Shown here one piece after another: positions 31,947 to 39,031 of a stretch of 64,000 nucleotides of DNA (position 1 is its first letter; the number at the start of each line of letters is the position of its first letter). The stretch spans positions 9,424,001 through 9,488,000 of the forward strand of contig NZ_JADBEB010000001.1 of NCBI RefSeq assembly GCF_014874095.1, in the 5' to 3' direction. The translations under genes and the position numbers were made by a program. Source of the DNA: Plantactinospora soyae (GTDB lineage Bacteria; Actinomycetota; Actinomycetes; Mycobacteriales; Micromonosporaceae). The notes under the pieces are model-generated. The model ran no database searches, was not told the origin of the DNA, and saw nothing but the letters and a program-made list of their open reading frames with translations.

Positions 31947-33767
31947 ATGCGTACCCGAAGAACCCTCGCCGCCGTCCTGACCGCCGTACTCGCCGTCGCC
32001 GCGACCGTCACCGGTGGCGTCACCGCCCGACCCGCCGCCCCCGCTACCGCCAGCCCGGCCAGTCCCGGCGCCAAGGACGTGATCGTCCACCTGTTCCAGT
32101 GGCCCTGGGCCTCGATCGCCACCGAGTGCACCACCGTGCTCGGCCCGAAGGGCTTCGGCGGGGTGCAGGTGTCGCCACCGCAGGAGCACGTCGTACTGCC
32201 CGGCCGGGGTTACCCGTGGTGGCAGGACTACCAGCCGGTCAGCTACCAGTTGACCACCCGGCGCGGTGACCGGGCCGCCTTCGCCAGCATGGTCCGGACC
32301 TGCCACGACGCGGGCGTGAAGATCTACGTGGACGCGATCGTCAACCACATGGCCGGCGGCGCGTCGACCGGGGCGGGCAGCGGCGGCTCGACGTACGGCC
32401 ACTACTCCTATCCGGCGGTGCCGTACGGCAACGACGACTTCCACCACTGTGGGCGGAACGGCAACGACGACATCGCCAACTGGAGCGACCGCTGGGAGAT
32501 CCAGAACTGCGAACTGGTCGACCTGTCCGACCTGCGGACCGAGGCGTCGTACGTGCGCGGCAGGCTCACCGCGTACCTGAACGACCTGGTCTCGCTCGGC
32601 GTGGACGGCTTCCGGGTGGACGCCGCCAAGCACCTTCCCGCCGCCGACCTGGCTGCGATCGTCGACCCGGTCAGCGGCAGCCCGTACGTCTTCTCCGAGG
32701 TGATCGAGGGCGGTTCCGGTGAACCGACCCCGGAGGAGTACGCGGGAGTCGGCGACGTCACCGAGTTCCGCTACGGCGACGTGGTGGGCAACGCGTTCTC
32801 CGGCGGCAACCTGGCGAACCTGAACAACCTCGCCTCGTCCATGCGGCTCAGCTCCGGCGACGCGGTGGCGTTCGTCGACAACCACGACACCCAGCGCAAC
32901 GGGCGGGCCCGGCTGACGTACAAGAACGGTTCGGCGTACGCGCTCGCCGAGGCGTTCATGATCGCCTGGCCGTACGGCGTACCGCAGGTGATGTCGAGTT
33001 TCACGTTCAGCGACCCGGAGGCCGGGCCGCCCCGCAACGGCAACGGCACCACCAGCTCGGTCAACTGCGCCAACGGCTGGGCGTGCGAGCACCGCTGGCG
33101 GACCACCGCCAACATGGTCGGGCTGCGCAACGCCGCCGCCGGGGCCGGCGTCACGAACTGGTGGAGCAACGGCGGCAACCAGATCGCCTTCGGGCGCGGC
33201 AGCACCGGGTACGCCGCCTTCAACCGCAACGGTGGGGCGCTGACCCGTACCTTCCAGACCAGCCTGCCGGCCGGCACCTACTGCGACGTGATGAACGGTG
33301 ACTTCAGCGGCGGCGCCTGCACCGGTACGACGTACCCGGTCAACAGCGCCGGCCAGGTCACCGCGACCGTTCCGGCGAACGGCGCGCTGGCGCTGCACGT
33401 CAACGCCCGCACCTCGGCAACCCCCGGCCCGAACCCGACCACGACGCCGCCGCCGACCGGCGGCACCTGCGGCACGGTCGCCACCACCTTCGAGGTCGAC
33501 ACCGGCACGGTCTGGGGACAGAACGTCTACGTCGTCGGCAACGTCCCGGCACTGGGCAACTGGGATCCGGCGAACGGTGTTCCGCTCTCCTCGGCGAGCT
33601 ACCCGGTCTGGCGGGCCACCGTCGGCCTGCCCGGCGGAACGGCCGTGCAGTACAAGTACGTCAAGCGGAACGGCGCTCAGGTGGTCTGGGAGAGCGATCC
33701 GAACCGGTCCCGGAGCACCCCGTCCGCCACCCCCTGTACCGCGACCTGGACCGACACCTGGCGCTGA
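31947..33767 (+). CDS. Secreted alpha-amylase, GH13 with CBM20
   Basis: This 606-residue enzyme hydrolyses alpha-1,4 bonds in starch outside the cell. A Sec signal (residues 1 to ~37, MRTRRTLAAVLTAVLAVAA) is followed by the GH13 catalytic domain. The triad is visible: nucleophile D225 in GFRVDAAKH, acid/base E251 in FSEVIEG and D314 in FVDNHDTQ. The calcium-site Asn lies in AIVNHMAGG. A Pro/Thr linker (~residues 488-505) leads to a C-terminal CBM20 starch-binding domain (TVWGQNVYVVGNVPALGNWD, KYVKRNGAQVVWE). The upstream MalR-like operators suggest maltose induction and glucose repression. ATG at 31947 follows AGAGGAGG. Confidence 0.95.
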   Translation: MRTRRTLAAVLTAVLAVAATVTGGVTARPAAPATASPASPGAKDVIVHLFQWPWASIATECTTVLGPKGFGGVQVSPPQEHVVLPGRGYPWWQDYQPVSYQLTTRRGDRAAFASMVRTCHDAGVKIYVDAIVNHMAGGASTGAGSGGSTYGHYSYPAVPYGNDDFHHCGRNGNDDIANWSDRWEIQNCELVDLSDLRTEASYVRGRLTAYLNDLVSLGVDGFRVDAAKHLPAADLAAIVDPVSGSPYVFSEVIEGGSGEPTPEEYAGVGDVTEFRYGDVVGNAFSGGNLANLNNLASSMRLSSGDAVAFVDNHDTQRNGRARLTYKNGSAYALAEAFMIAWPYGVPQVMSSFTFSDPEAGPPRNGNGTTSSVNCANGWACEHRWRTTANMVGLRNAAAGAGVTNWWSNGGNQIAFGRGSTGYAAFNRNGGALTRTFQTSLPAGTYCDVMNGDFSGGACTGTTYPVNSAGQVTATVPANGALALHVNARTSATPGPNPTTTPPPTGGTCGTVATTFEVDTGTVWGQNVYVVGNVPALGNWDPANGVPLSSASYPVWRATVGLPGGTAVQYKYVKRNGAQVVWESDPNRSRSTPSATPCTATWTDTWR

Positions 33768-33817
33768 TCCCCCGGCAGCGTTAGGCGGACGACCCGCCCG
33801 CCGCGCCATGCCACGGG

Positions 33818-33873
33818 TACGGGTGCCCGCACCGAACGGGCGCCGCCGGTCAGCCGGCGGCGCCCACCCGTAC
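33818..33873 (+). terminator. Nested stem-loop after the amylase gene
   Basis: An inner stem GGGCGCCGCCGG (33838-33849) with CCGGCGGCGCCC (33854-33865) sits inside an outer stem GTACGGGTG (33818-33826) with CACCCGTAC (33865-33873). The inner hairpin begins 71 bp after the stop. Confidence 0.75.
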
Positions 33874-33945
33874 GTCCGGTGACGTATCCACGTCGTACAC
33901 ACTCGCACGACGCCACGAGGGCGCCTGCTCGGGAGCATTATCGGC

Positions 33946-34566
33946 ATGAAGCTCTCTCCGCCCTGGCGAAAGGCCCTGCTCACCCTGCACGTCGTCACCG
34001 CCGTCGGTTGGCTGGGCGTCGACGTGGTGCTGTTGACGCTCGGCGTGGCCGGGGCGCGTGGCGCCGCCCCGGGCGTGGTCTATCCGGCCATCGGCCTGAT
34101 CGGCCTGACCCTCTTCGTCCCGCTCAGCGTGCTGGCCTGGCTGGTCGGCATCGTCAGCTCGCTGTGCACCCCGTGGGGGCTGCTGCGGCACCGCTGGGTC
34201 ATGGTCAAACTGATCATCACCACGGTGATGCTCGGCGCCGTCCTCTTCGCCCTGATGCCGAACCTGCGTACCGCCGCCGAGTTGGGCGCGGCGACCCCGG
34301 CCGAGGCCCGTACGGGGCTGCTGATGGCGTCGATCGTCTCCAGCACCCTGCTGATCGTCGCCACCGTCCTGTCGACCTACAAGCCGTGGGGTCGGCTACG
34401 CCGGGGCAAGCGGTTAGGAAGGGGCCCTTCTTCTACAGAAAACGATAAGAAGGGGCCCTTCCTTACCCCTCCAGGGCGGCGGGGAGGCGAGCCGCCAGCG
34501 TCTGGTGGGCGGCGCGCGCCTGCCGGAAGGCGTACGGAAACAGCGGTGCGGGCGCGGACAGGGTGA
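33946..34566 (+). CDS. Small membrane protein (DUF2269-like), C-terminus extended by a repeat
   Basis: Four helices span about residues 8-145 (KALLTLHVVTAVGWLGVDVVL, YPAIGLIGLTLFVPLSVLAWLVG, VKLIITTVMLGAVLFALMP, LMASIVSSTLLIVATVLSTY). The N-terminal His and the overall pattern resemble DUF2269/CopD-like proteins, which have no settled function. The natural end appears to be near GRLRRGKR at ~34413. The frame then runs through the palindromic element at 34414-34465 without a stop and into antisense of the neighbouring gene, adding about 50 low-complexity residues. ATG at 33946 has no clear ribosome-binding site; TTATCG upstream could be a leaderless promoter element. Confidence 0.7.
   Translation: MKLSPPWRKALLTLHVVTAVGWLGVDVVLLTLGVAGARGAAPGVVYPAIGLIGLTLFVPLSVLAWLVGIVSSLCTPWGLLRHRWVMVKLIITTVMLGAVLFALMPNLRTAAELGAATPAEARTGLLMASIVSSTLLIVATVLSTYKPWGRLRRGKRLGRGPSSTENDKKGPFLTPPGRRGGEPPASGGRRAPAGRRTETAVRARTG
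34414..34465. repeat. Dispersed palindromic element, copy 2 (between convergent genes)
   Basis: TTAGGAAGGGGCCCTTCTT (34414-34432) pairs with AAGAAGGGGCCCTTCCTTA (34447-34465), 19-bp arms with one mismatch, around CTACAGAAAACGAT. The right end (TAA on the minus strand) supplies the stop codon of the SRPBCC gene. Like copy 1 it lies between convergent genes and is probably a bidirectional terminator. Confidence 0.92.
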
Positions 34567-34906
34567 TCTCGACGTCGACCCGGACCAGTCCGTCGGGTTC
34601 CCGGGTCAGCCGGGTGTGGTTGTGCACCGTGGTACGCGGCCACTGCCGAGCCACCAGCACCACCTCGTCCGGCCCGACCCGGAGCGTGTCGGCCCGGTAG
34701 TTGATCCGGAACCGGAAGGGGCCCCAGACCAGCCGGTCGGTGACGAGTTGGCTGCCCAGAACCCCCGGCCCGGGTGACAGGGGGCGAACCCGGACGATCA
34801 GCGGATGCAGCTCGGCCTGTTGCCGCACGTCGCCGAGCAACCGCACCGCGTCGGCCAGCTCGCACCGGGCCCGCGCGCTGTACCGGAACGAGCCTGTCCG
34901 TGGCAT
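34463..34906 (-). CDS. SRPBCC (START-like) family protein
   Basis: This 147-residue protein has the SRPBCC/polyketide-cyclase-like pattern: FRYSARARCELADAVRLLGDV at the start (helix-grip strand and helix), a central beta-rich part (VWGPFRFRINYRADTLRVGPDEVVL) and a C-terminal long helix (FRQARAAHQTLAARLPAAL). The fold binds hydrophobic ligands or lipids in a deep pocket. No catalytic residue or partner is evident. ATG at 34906 gives the normal family length. Its stop codon is part of the palindromic element. Confidence 0.75.
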   Translation of the reverse strand: MPRTGSFRYSARARCELADAVRLLGDVRQQAELHPLIVRVRPLSPGPGVLGSQLVTDRLVWGPFRFRINYRADTLRVGPDEVVLVARQWPRTTVHNHTRLTREPDGLVRVDVEITLSAPAPLFPYAFRQARAAHQTLAARLPAALEG

Positions 34907-34963
34907 CCGCCGCCCCTGGTCCCCGGGTCGACTATGACCGTCGACACCGCATCGATGGATGAA

Positions 34964-34969
34964 TAGGCT
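34964..34969 (+). promoter_or_regulatory. -10 element of a leaderless promoter (HIT gene)
   Basis: TAGGCT at 34964-34969 is followed after six bases by the GTG start, so the transcript probably begins at or next to the start codon. Confidence 0.5.
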
Positions 34970-34975
34970 CCCATC

Positions 34976-35434
34976 GTGGACTGTCTCGCCTGCCGGAACA
35001 ATGATCTGCTTCCGGAGTTGCCACCCCGGGAGCGGGTGGCCGAAGATCCGCACTGGCGGGTGGCGCACGCGTTCGACACGTCGTTGCCCGGTTGGCTGGT
35101 GCTGCTCCCCCGCCGGCACGTGACCTCGATCGCGGAGCTGACCGGGGCGGAGGCGGCGACGCTCGGCGTCTGGCAGGTCCGGCTCGCCCGGGCGCTCAGG
35201 GCGGTCACCGGCTGCGCGAAGACGTACGTGATCCAGTTCGCCGAGCAGGACGGCTTCGAGCACGTCCACTTCCACGTCGTACCCCGGATGCCGGACCTTC
35301 CCGCCGACCGGCGCGGCCCACGGGTCTTCGGCTACCTGCATCCGCCGGACGACCAGCTCCTCGACGAGCATCGCCGGGACGAGTTGGCCGTCGCGCTCCG
35401 GACCCGGCTCGACGCCGATGTACCGCCGGATTGA
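34976..35434 (+). CDS. HIT-family nucleotide-binding protein
   Basis: This 152-residue protein has the histidine-triad motif HVHFHVVPR near the C-terminus and the Cys-pair DCLACR at the start, which may bind zinc. HIT proteins hydrolyse or transfer nucleotides such as adenosine phosphoramidates. GTG at 34976 fits a leaderless transcript. It is divergent from the SRPBCC gene, and the downstream PfkB gene is 68 bp away in the same direction. Confidence 0.9.
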   Translation: MDCLACRNNDLLPELPPRERVAEDPHWRVAHAFDTSLPGWLVLLPRRHVTSIAELTGAEAATLGVWQVRLARALRAVTGCAKTYVIQFAEQDGFEHVHFHVVPRMPDLPADRRGPRVFGYLHPPDDQLLDEHRRDELAVALRTRLDADVPPD

Positions 35435-35502
35435 TGCCGCGAACGAGGGTCTCCGGCTGAGTTGAGTGCATAAATAGTGCCCCAAGAGGGTATGTAACGG
35501 GC

Positions 35503-36480
35503 ATGAGCGGACATGTCATGGTCTTCGCCCCCGATCCCCAGCTCACGGTCACCATCGACCAACCGGCCGACGAGACCGAGATCCACCTGCATCCGGGCGG
35601 CCAGGGCGTCTGGCAGGCCAGGATGATCAAGTGTCTGGGCACTCCGGTGGTGCTCTGCGCCGGGCTCGGCGGTGAGATCGGGCAGGTGCTCGAACCCCTG
35701 CTGGCCGGCGAGGGAGTCGACCTCCGGGTGATCCACCGCGAGTCCACCAGCGGCGGCTACGTGCACGACCGGCGCAACGGCGAGCGCCAGGAGATCGCCT
35801 CGGTACCGGGCCACGCGCTCAGCCGGCACGAGCTGGACGACCTCTACAACCTCGCCCTGGGCGAGGGACTGGGCGCCGAGGTGAGCATCCTCAGCGGCCC
35901 CGGCCAGCCGAACCTGGTCGCGCCGGACATCTACCGCCGGCTCGCCGCCGACCTGGGCCGCAACGGCAGCCGGGTGATCGCCGACCTCTCCGGGGCACAC
36001 CTGGCCGCGGTGCTGGACAGCGGCGTGTCGGTGCTGAAGGTCAGCCACGAGGAGCTGATCCGGGACGGCTGGGCCGCCGACGACAGCGAGGGGGAACTCG
36101 TCCGGGTCGCCCACGCGCTGCACGCCAACGGCGCCGAGTCGGTGGTGCTCAGCCGGGCCGAGAAGCCCGCTCTGGTCCTGATCGACGGGGAGGTCGCCGA
36201 ACTCGACATGCCCCGGTTGGAGGTGGCGGACCGACGCGGTGCCGGCGACTCGATGACCGCCGGGGTGGCGGCGGTGCTGGCCCAGGGCGGCGACGTACGG
36301 CTGGCGGTCCGGACCGGGGCTGCGGCGGGGGCGCTGAACGTCACCCGGCACGGCCTCGGCACCGGCCGGCCCGAGGCGATCGCGGGCCTGGTCGACCGGG
36401 TCCGACTGGCGCCGATCGGCAGCGACCGGCAGGATCGGATGACACCCGACGAACTGGCGCACCGGACGACCAACTCATGA
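35503..36480 (+). CDS. PfkB-family carbohydrate/nucleoside kinase
   Basis: This 325-residue protein has the PfkB C-terminal signature DRRGAGDSMTAGVAA with the catalytic Asp in GAGDS. The N-terminal signature is degenerate (HPGGQGVWQA where GGKGxNxA is usual). It resembles 1-phosphofructokinase-like members. The substrate is uncertain, since both the first signature and the sugar-contacting residues depart from classical fructokinases. Its stop overlaps the SurE start (ATGA), so the kinase and a nucleotidase are made together. That favours a nucleoside or sugar-phosphate salvage role. ATG at 35503 lies 35 bp after an AT-rich TAAATAGT sequence that may be a promoter. Confidence 0.82.
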   Translation: MSGHVMVFAPDPQLTVTIDQPADETEIHLHPGGQGVWQARMIKCLGTPVVLCAGLGGEIGQVLEPLLAGEGVDLRVIHRESTSGGYVHDRRNGERQEIASVPGHALSRHELDDLYNLALGEGLGAEVSILSGPGQPNLVAPDIYRRLAADLGRNGSRVIADLSGAHLAAVLDSGVSVLKVSHEELIRDGWAADDSEGELVRVAHALHANGAESVVLSRAEKPALVLIDGEVAELDMPRLEVADRRGAGDSMTAGVAAVLAQGGDVRLAVRTGAAAGALNVTRHGLGTGRPEAIAGLVDRVRLAPIGSDRQDRMTPDELAHRTTNS

Positions 36481-37310
36481 CACTCCGCGTACTGATCACC
36501 AACGACGACGGCATCGCGGCCCCTGGACTGCGCTGGCTGGCCCGGACGGCCGCCGCCCGGGGCCTGGAGGTGGTGGTCGCGGCGCCCAGCGAGGAGGCCA
36601 GCGGGGCCAGCGCCGCGATGAGCGCGGTCGAGCGGGACGGCCGGGTGGTGGTCGAGGAACACTCGATCGAGGAGCTGCCCGGCGTACCGGCCTACGGGGT
36701 CGCCGGCTCACCCGGGCTCATCACCCTGATCGCCCTGCACGGCGCGTTCGGTCCGGCACCGGCGGTGGTGCTCTCCGGGGTCAACCGGGGCGCCAACGCC
36801 GGCCGGGCGGTGCTGCACTCCGGCACGGTCGGTGCGGCGTTCACCGCCGCCGCCAACGGCTGCCACGGGATGGCGGTCTCGCTCGACGTACTGTCCGCGG
36901 GCGAGGCGAGCGCCGGCAGCGGGGGTGCCGCGATAGCGGTTCCGCGTCGCGACCGGGACGAGCGACGGCACTGGGCGACGGCGGCCCGGGTGGCGCTGGA
37001 CCTGCTGCCCCGGTTGACCGCCGGACCCAAGGAGAGCGTGCTGAACGTGAACGCCCCCGACCTGCCGTACGAGCGACTGCGCGGAGTCCGGCGCGGCTCA
37101 CTGGCCGGGTTCGGGCAGGTGCAGATGACGGTGGCGGAGGCGGGCAAGGGGTTTGTGCGTACCGCCCTGGAGGAGTCCGGTGAACGCGTCGTGCCGGGCA
37201 CCGATGTGGCGTGGCTGGCGGAGGGCTACGCCTCGGTGACGGCTATCCGGGCAATCACCGAGGCGTCCGACGTGGATCTGTCCGACCTGGACGATCCACG
37301 GGGAGGTTGA
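36477..37310 (+). CDS. surE: 5'/3'-nucleotidase SurE
   Basis: SurE dephosphorylates nucleoside 5'- and 3'-monophosphates with a divalent metal. The 277-residue protein has the family's N-terminus (LITNDDGIAAPGL, with the metal-binding DD), GASAAMSAV and the conserved VVLSGVNRGANAGRAVLHSGTV segment with SGTVGAA. A ~35-residue insert rich in Ala/Gly/Arg (around 36890-36965) enlarges it slightly. It overlaps the upstream kinase gene by four bases (ATGA). The nearby convergent STAS gene has no obvious link. Confidence 0.93.
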   Translation: MTLRVLITNDDGIAAPGLRWLARTAAARGLEVVVAAPSEEASGASAAMSAVERDGRVVVEEHSIEELPGVPAYGVAGSPGLITLIALHGAFGPAPAVVLSGVNRGANAGRAVLHSGTVGAAFTAAANGCHGMAVSLDVLSAGEASAGSGGAAIAVPRRDRDERRHWATAARVALDLLPRLTAGPKESVLNVNAPDLPYERLRGVRRGSLAGFGQVQMTVAEAGKGFVRTALEESGERVVPGTDVAWLAEGYASVTAIRAITEASDVDLSDLDDPRGG

Positions 37311-37355
37311 CTGGGTGGTCCGGTACGCGACGCTGGGCCGCCGACCGGATCGCGG

Positions 37356-37727
37356 TCAGGCGCCGGGGACCTTTACTTCCTCGGCGGCGGACGCGGCACC
37401 CGCGAAGTAGGGTTCCGGGGCGCCGAAGAGGCCGAGCAGCCCGGTGACCCAGAGTTGCCGGTGGACGAACCGACTCGGTTCGGTGACCACGAGCTTGACG
37501 CCGCTGACCTCTGCGGTCTGGAAGCCGGCGACCATGGCGCTGATGCCGACCGAGTCGATGAAGCTGACCAGTCGCATGTTGAGCTCGATCCGTGACGGCC
37601 GTCCCTTGGTCAACACCCCGGCGATCGCCTCACGAACCTCGTACGCCGTATCGACGTCGATTTCTCCACGAGGGGCGATCTCCACTACTCCACCGGGCAG
37701 GACCGACTTGACGATCGACAGGCTCAC
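37356..37727 (-). CDS. STAS-domain anti-sigma factor antagonist
   Basis: This 123-residue STAS protein has the usual order of elements: VVEIAPRGEIDVDTAYEVREAI, then RIELNMRLVSFIDSVGISAMV. The phosphorylatable Ser is in IDSVG. It probably binds an RsbW/SpoIIAB-type anti-sigma kinase and frees a sigma factor when unphosphorylated. GTG at 37727 follows GGAGG at seven bases. No anti-sigma or sigma gene lies in the window, so its partner is elsewhere. Confidence 0.9.
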   Translation of the reverse strand: MSLSIVKSVLPGGVVEIAPRGEIDVDTAYEVREAIAGVLTKGRPSRIELNMRLVSFIDSVGISAMVAGFQTAEVSGVKLVVTEPSRFVHRQLWVTGLLGLFGAPEPYFAGAASAAEEVKVPGA

Positions 37728-38186
37728 GCGAGCACCTCCACTCGCCCATGTCCGGGCGCCTAATCAGTACGCGGGCCGCGACCGAGAGTATTCCTCTGAC
37801 GGCCCCGATCGCCACCCTTCCGGAGGGGCAATCTGTTCAACGAGCCGACAAACCAGCCTGGTAACGGGGCAAACTACGCTAAATTTTCCTGCCCGTACCG
37901 GGATCATCACTACCCTCGCCACCCACAGCCCTCAGCCTAGCCGTCAACCGGTCGGCGTCGCTCGACCAGCACACTGTGTCGTGGCCCGCTCGGTTCGCCG
38001 GCACCCGTCCCAGCGGTTCCCGAGCCCGGCCGGGCCCCGCTCCGACCTGCGGGCAAGCGTGGCCGAGAAGCCCGGGGGCGGGTGGTGCGGGCGCGGCGGA
38101 AGGGGGCGGCTGTGTCGCAGACCACCTACCATGAGGCGGACCGCCGTCGCGCGGGACGGCCCTCCAGGTTCGGGAAGGGACACCTG
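37728..38186. other. 459-bp intergenic region without a convincing gene
   Basis: Open frames here on both strands have poor codon bias or are Arg/Pro-rich translations of the other strand. The AT-rich stretch 37840-37890 (GCTAAATTTTCC) is likely to hold the STAS promoter. TACCAT near 38127 is a possible -10 for the small lipoprotein. Confidence 0.5.
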
Positions 38187-38330
38187 ATGCTGAGGAAACT
38201 GATCGGACTGGCCGGCGTCGGCGCGCTGCTGGCTCTGGTACTGGCCTGCGGCTTCGGCGGCGGGGGCGATGACGACGACGATGACGATGACGATTTCGCC
38301 CAGCGTGCGTCGGTTGTCCTGGTTCGCTGA
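38187..38330 (+). CDS. Small putative lipoprotein with a poly-aspartate tail (47 aa)
   Basis: ATG at 38187 follows GGGAAGGGACACCTG. The peptide has a basic start (MLRKLIG), a hydrophobic helix (LAGVGALLALVLAC) with a lipobox-like LVLAC-G, then GFGGGG and nine aspartates before AQRASVVLVR. If processed as a lipoprotein, the mature part would be only ~27 residues with a strongly acidic cluster, which could bind Ca2+ or other cations at the cell surface. No homologue is recognised from sequence alone. The Asp codons alternate GAC and GAT, which argues against simple slippage. Confidence 0.6.
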   Translation: MLRKLIGLAGVGALLALVLACGFGGGGDDDDDDDDDFAQRASVVLVR

Positions 38331-38505
38331 GCACTTGGGCGGTACCGGCAACGGTCGCCGTCCGGTTCCGGCAGACTTCGAGGCGTGATCGCGGGTTTGC
38401 CAGGAAAGACGCCTGGGCACCTCCCGAGTAGCAAGCCGCAACCGCGCCGAACAGACGCCTCTGTCCGAAGTGGCCGCTGATTTCGGCAACCGAGGAGGTA
38501 GCACG

Positions 38506-38937
38506 ATGCTCGGAACCAACCTGCTGAAGCACCAGAGCAAGCCCGAGCGGGTCACCGACCAGGCGTGGGAACACCTGACCAACGTCGTCAACTCGGCCGG
38601 TGACTCGGTGCGGCACGCCGCCCGCGACACCGCCCGCTCGGCCCGACGGACCAGCTCCCACCTCACCGAACCGGTCGTCGACCGGGTCGGTGCCGTGACC
38701 GACGAGGCATGGCACCGGGCGAACCGGGCGTACGACGCCCTCGCCGGCCGCCGCCCGGGCCTGCCCTGGGCCTGGCTGATCGGGGCAGGGCTGGTCGGGG
38801 CCGCGCTGGCCTGGGCCGCCACCACCGCTTCCCGGGCCGCCCTGGCCCGGGCCGAGCAGGAACTGCCCGCCAGCGACCGACTGGAGTACGTGGACGTCGA
38901 CCGGGCCAACCCGGCGGTCCGGCTCGACACCCCCTGA
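38506..38937 (+). CDS. Membrane-anchored helical protein of unknown function (143 aa)
   Basis: The N-terminal ~85 residues are charged and amphipathic (NVVNSAGDSVRHAARDTARSARRTS), probably a long helix or coiled coil. One membrane helix follows (WAWLIGAGLVGAALAWAATTAS, residues ~92-113), then a short acidic tail. ATG at 38506 has an excellent AGGAGG at seven bases. The pattern resembles stress-related small membrane proteins (DUF883/YqjD-like) in shape only. It is convergent with the xyloglucanase gene across a palindromic terminator. Confidence 0.75.
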   Translation: MLGTNLLKHQSKPERVTDQAWEHLTNVVNSAGDSVRHAARDTARSARRTSSHLTEPVVDRVGAVTDEAWHRANRAYDALAGRRPGLPWAWLIGAGLVGAALAWAATTASRAALARAEQELPASDRLEYVDVDRANPAVRLDTP

Positions 38938-38987
38938 TCCGTCCCCGAACCGTCGGCCGGCTCGACCGGTCGACGCTGGTACGGAAA

Positions 38988-39021
38988 ACCGGGGCCCGCC
39001 GCGATCGCGGCGGGCCCCGGT
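38988..39021. terminator. 34-bp perfect palindrome between convergent genes
   Basis: ACCGGGGCCCGCCGCGA reads identically on both strands around 39004/39005 and forms a 17-bp inverted repeat with no mismatches. It is well placed to stop transcription from both the 143-aa gene and the xyloglucanase gene. Confidence 0.88.
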
Positions 39022-39031
39022 CCGGGTGGAG

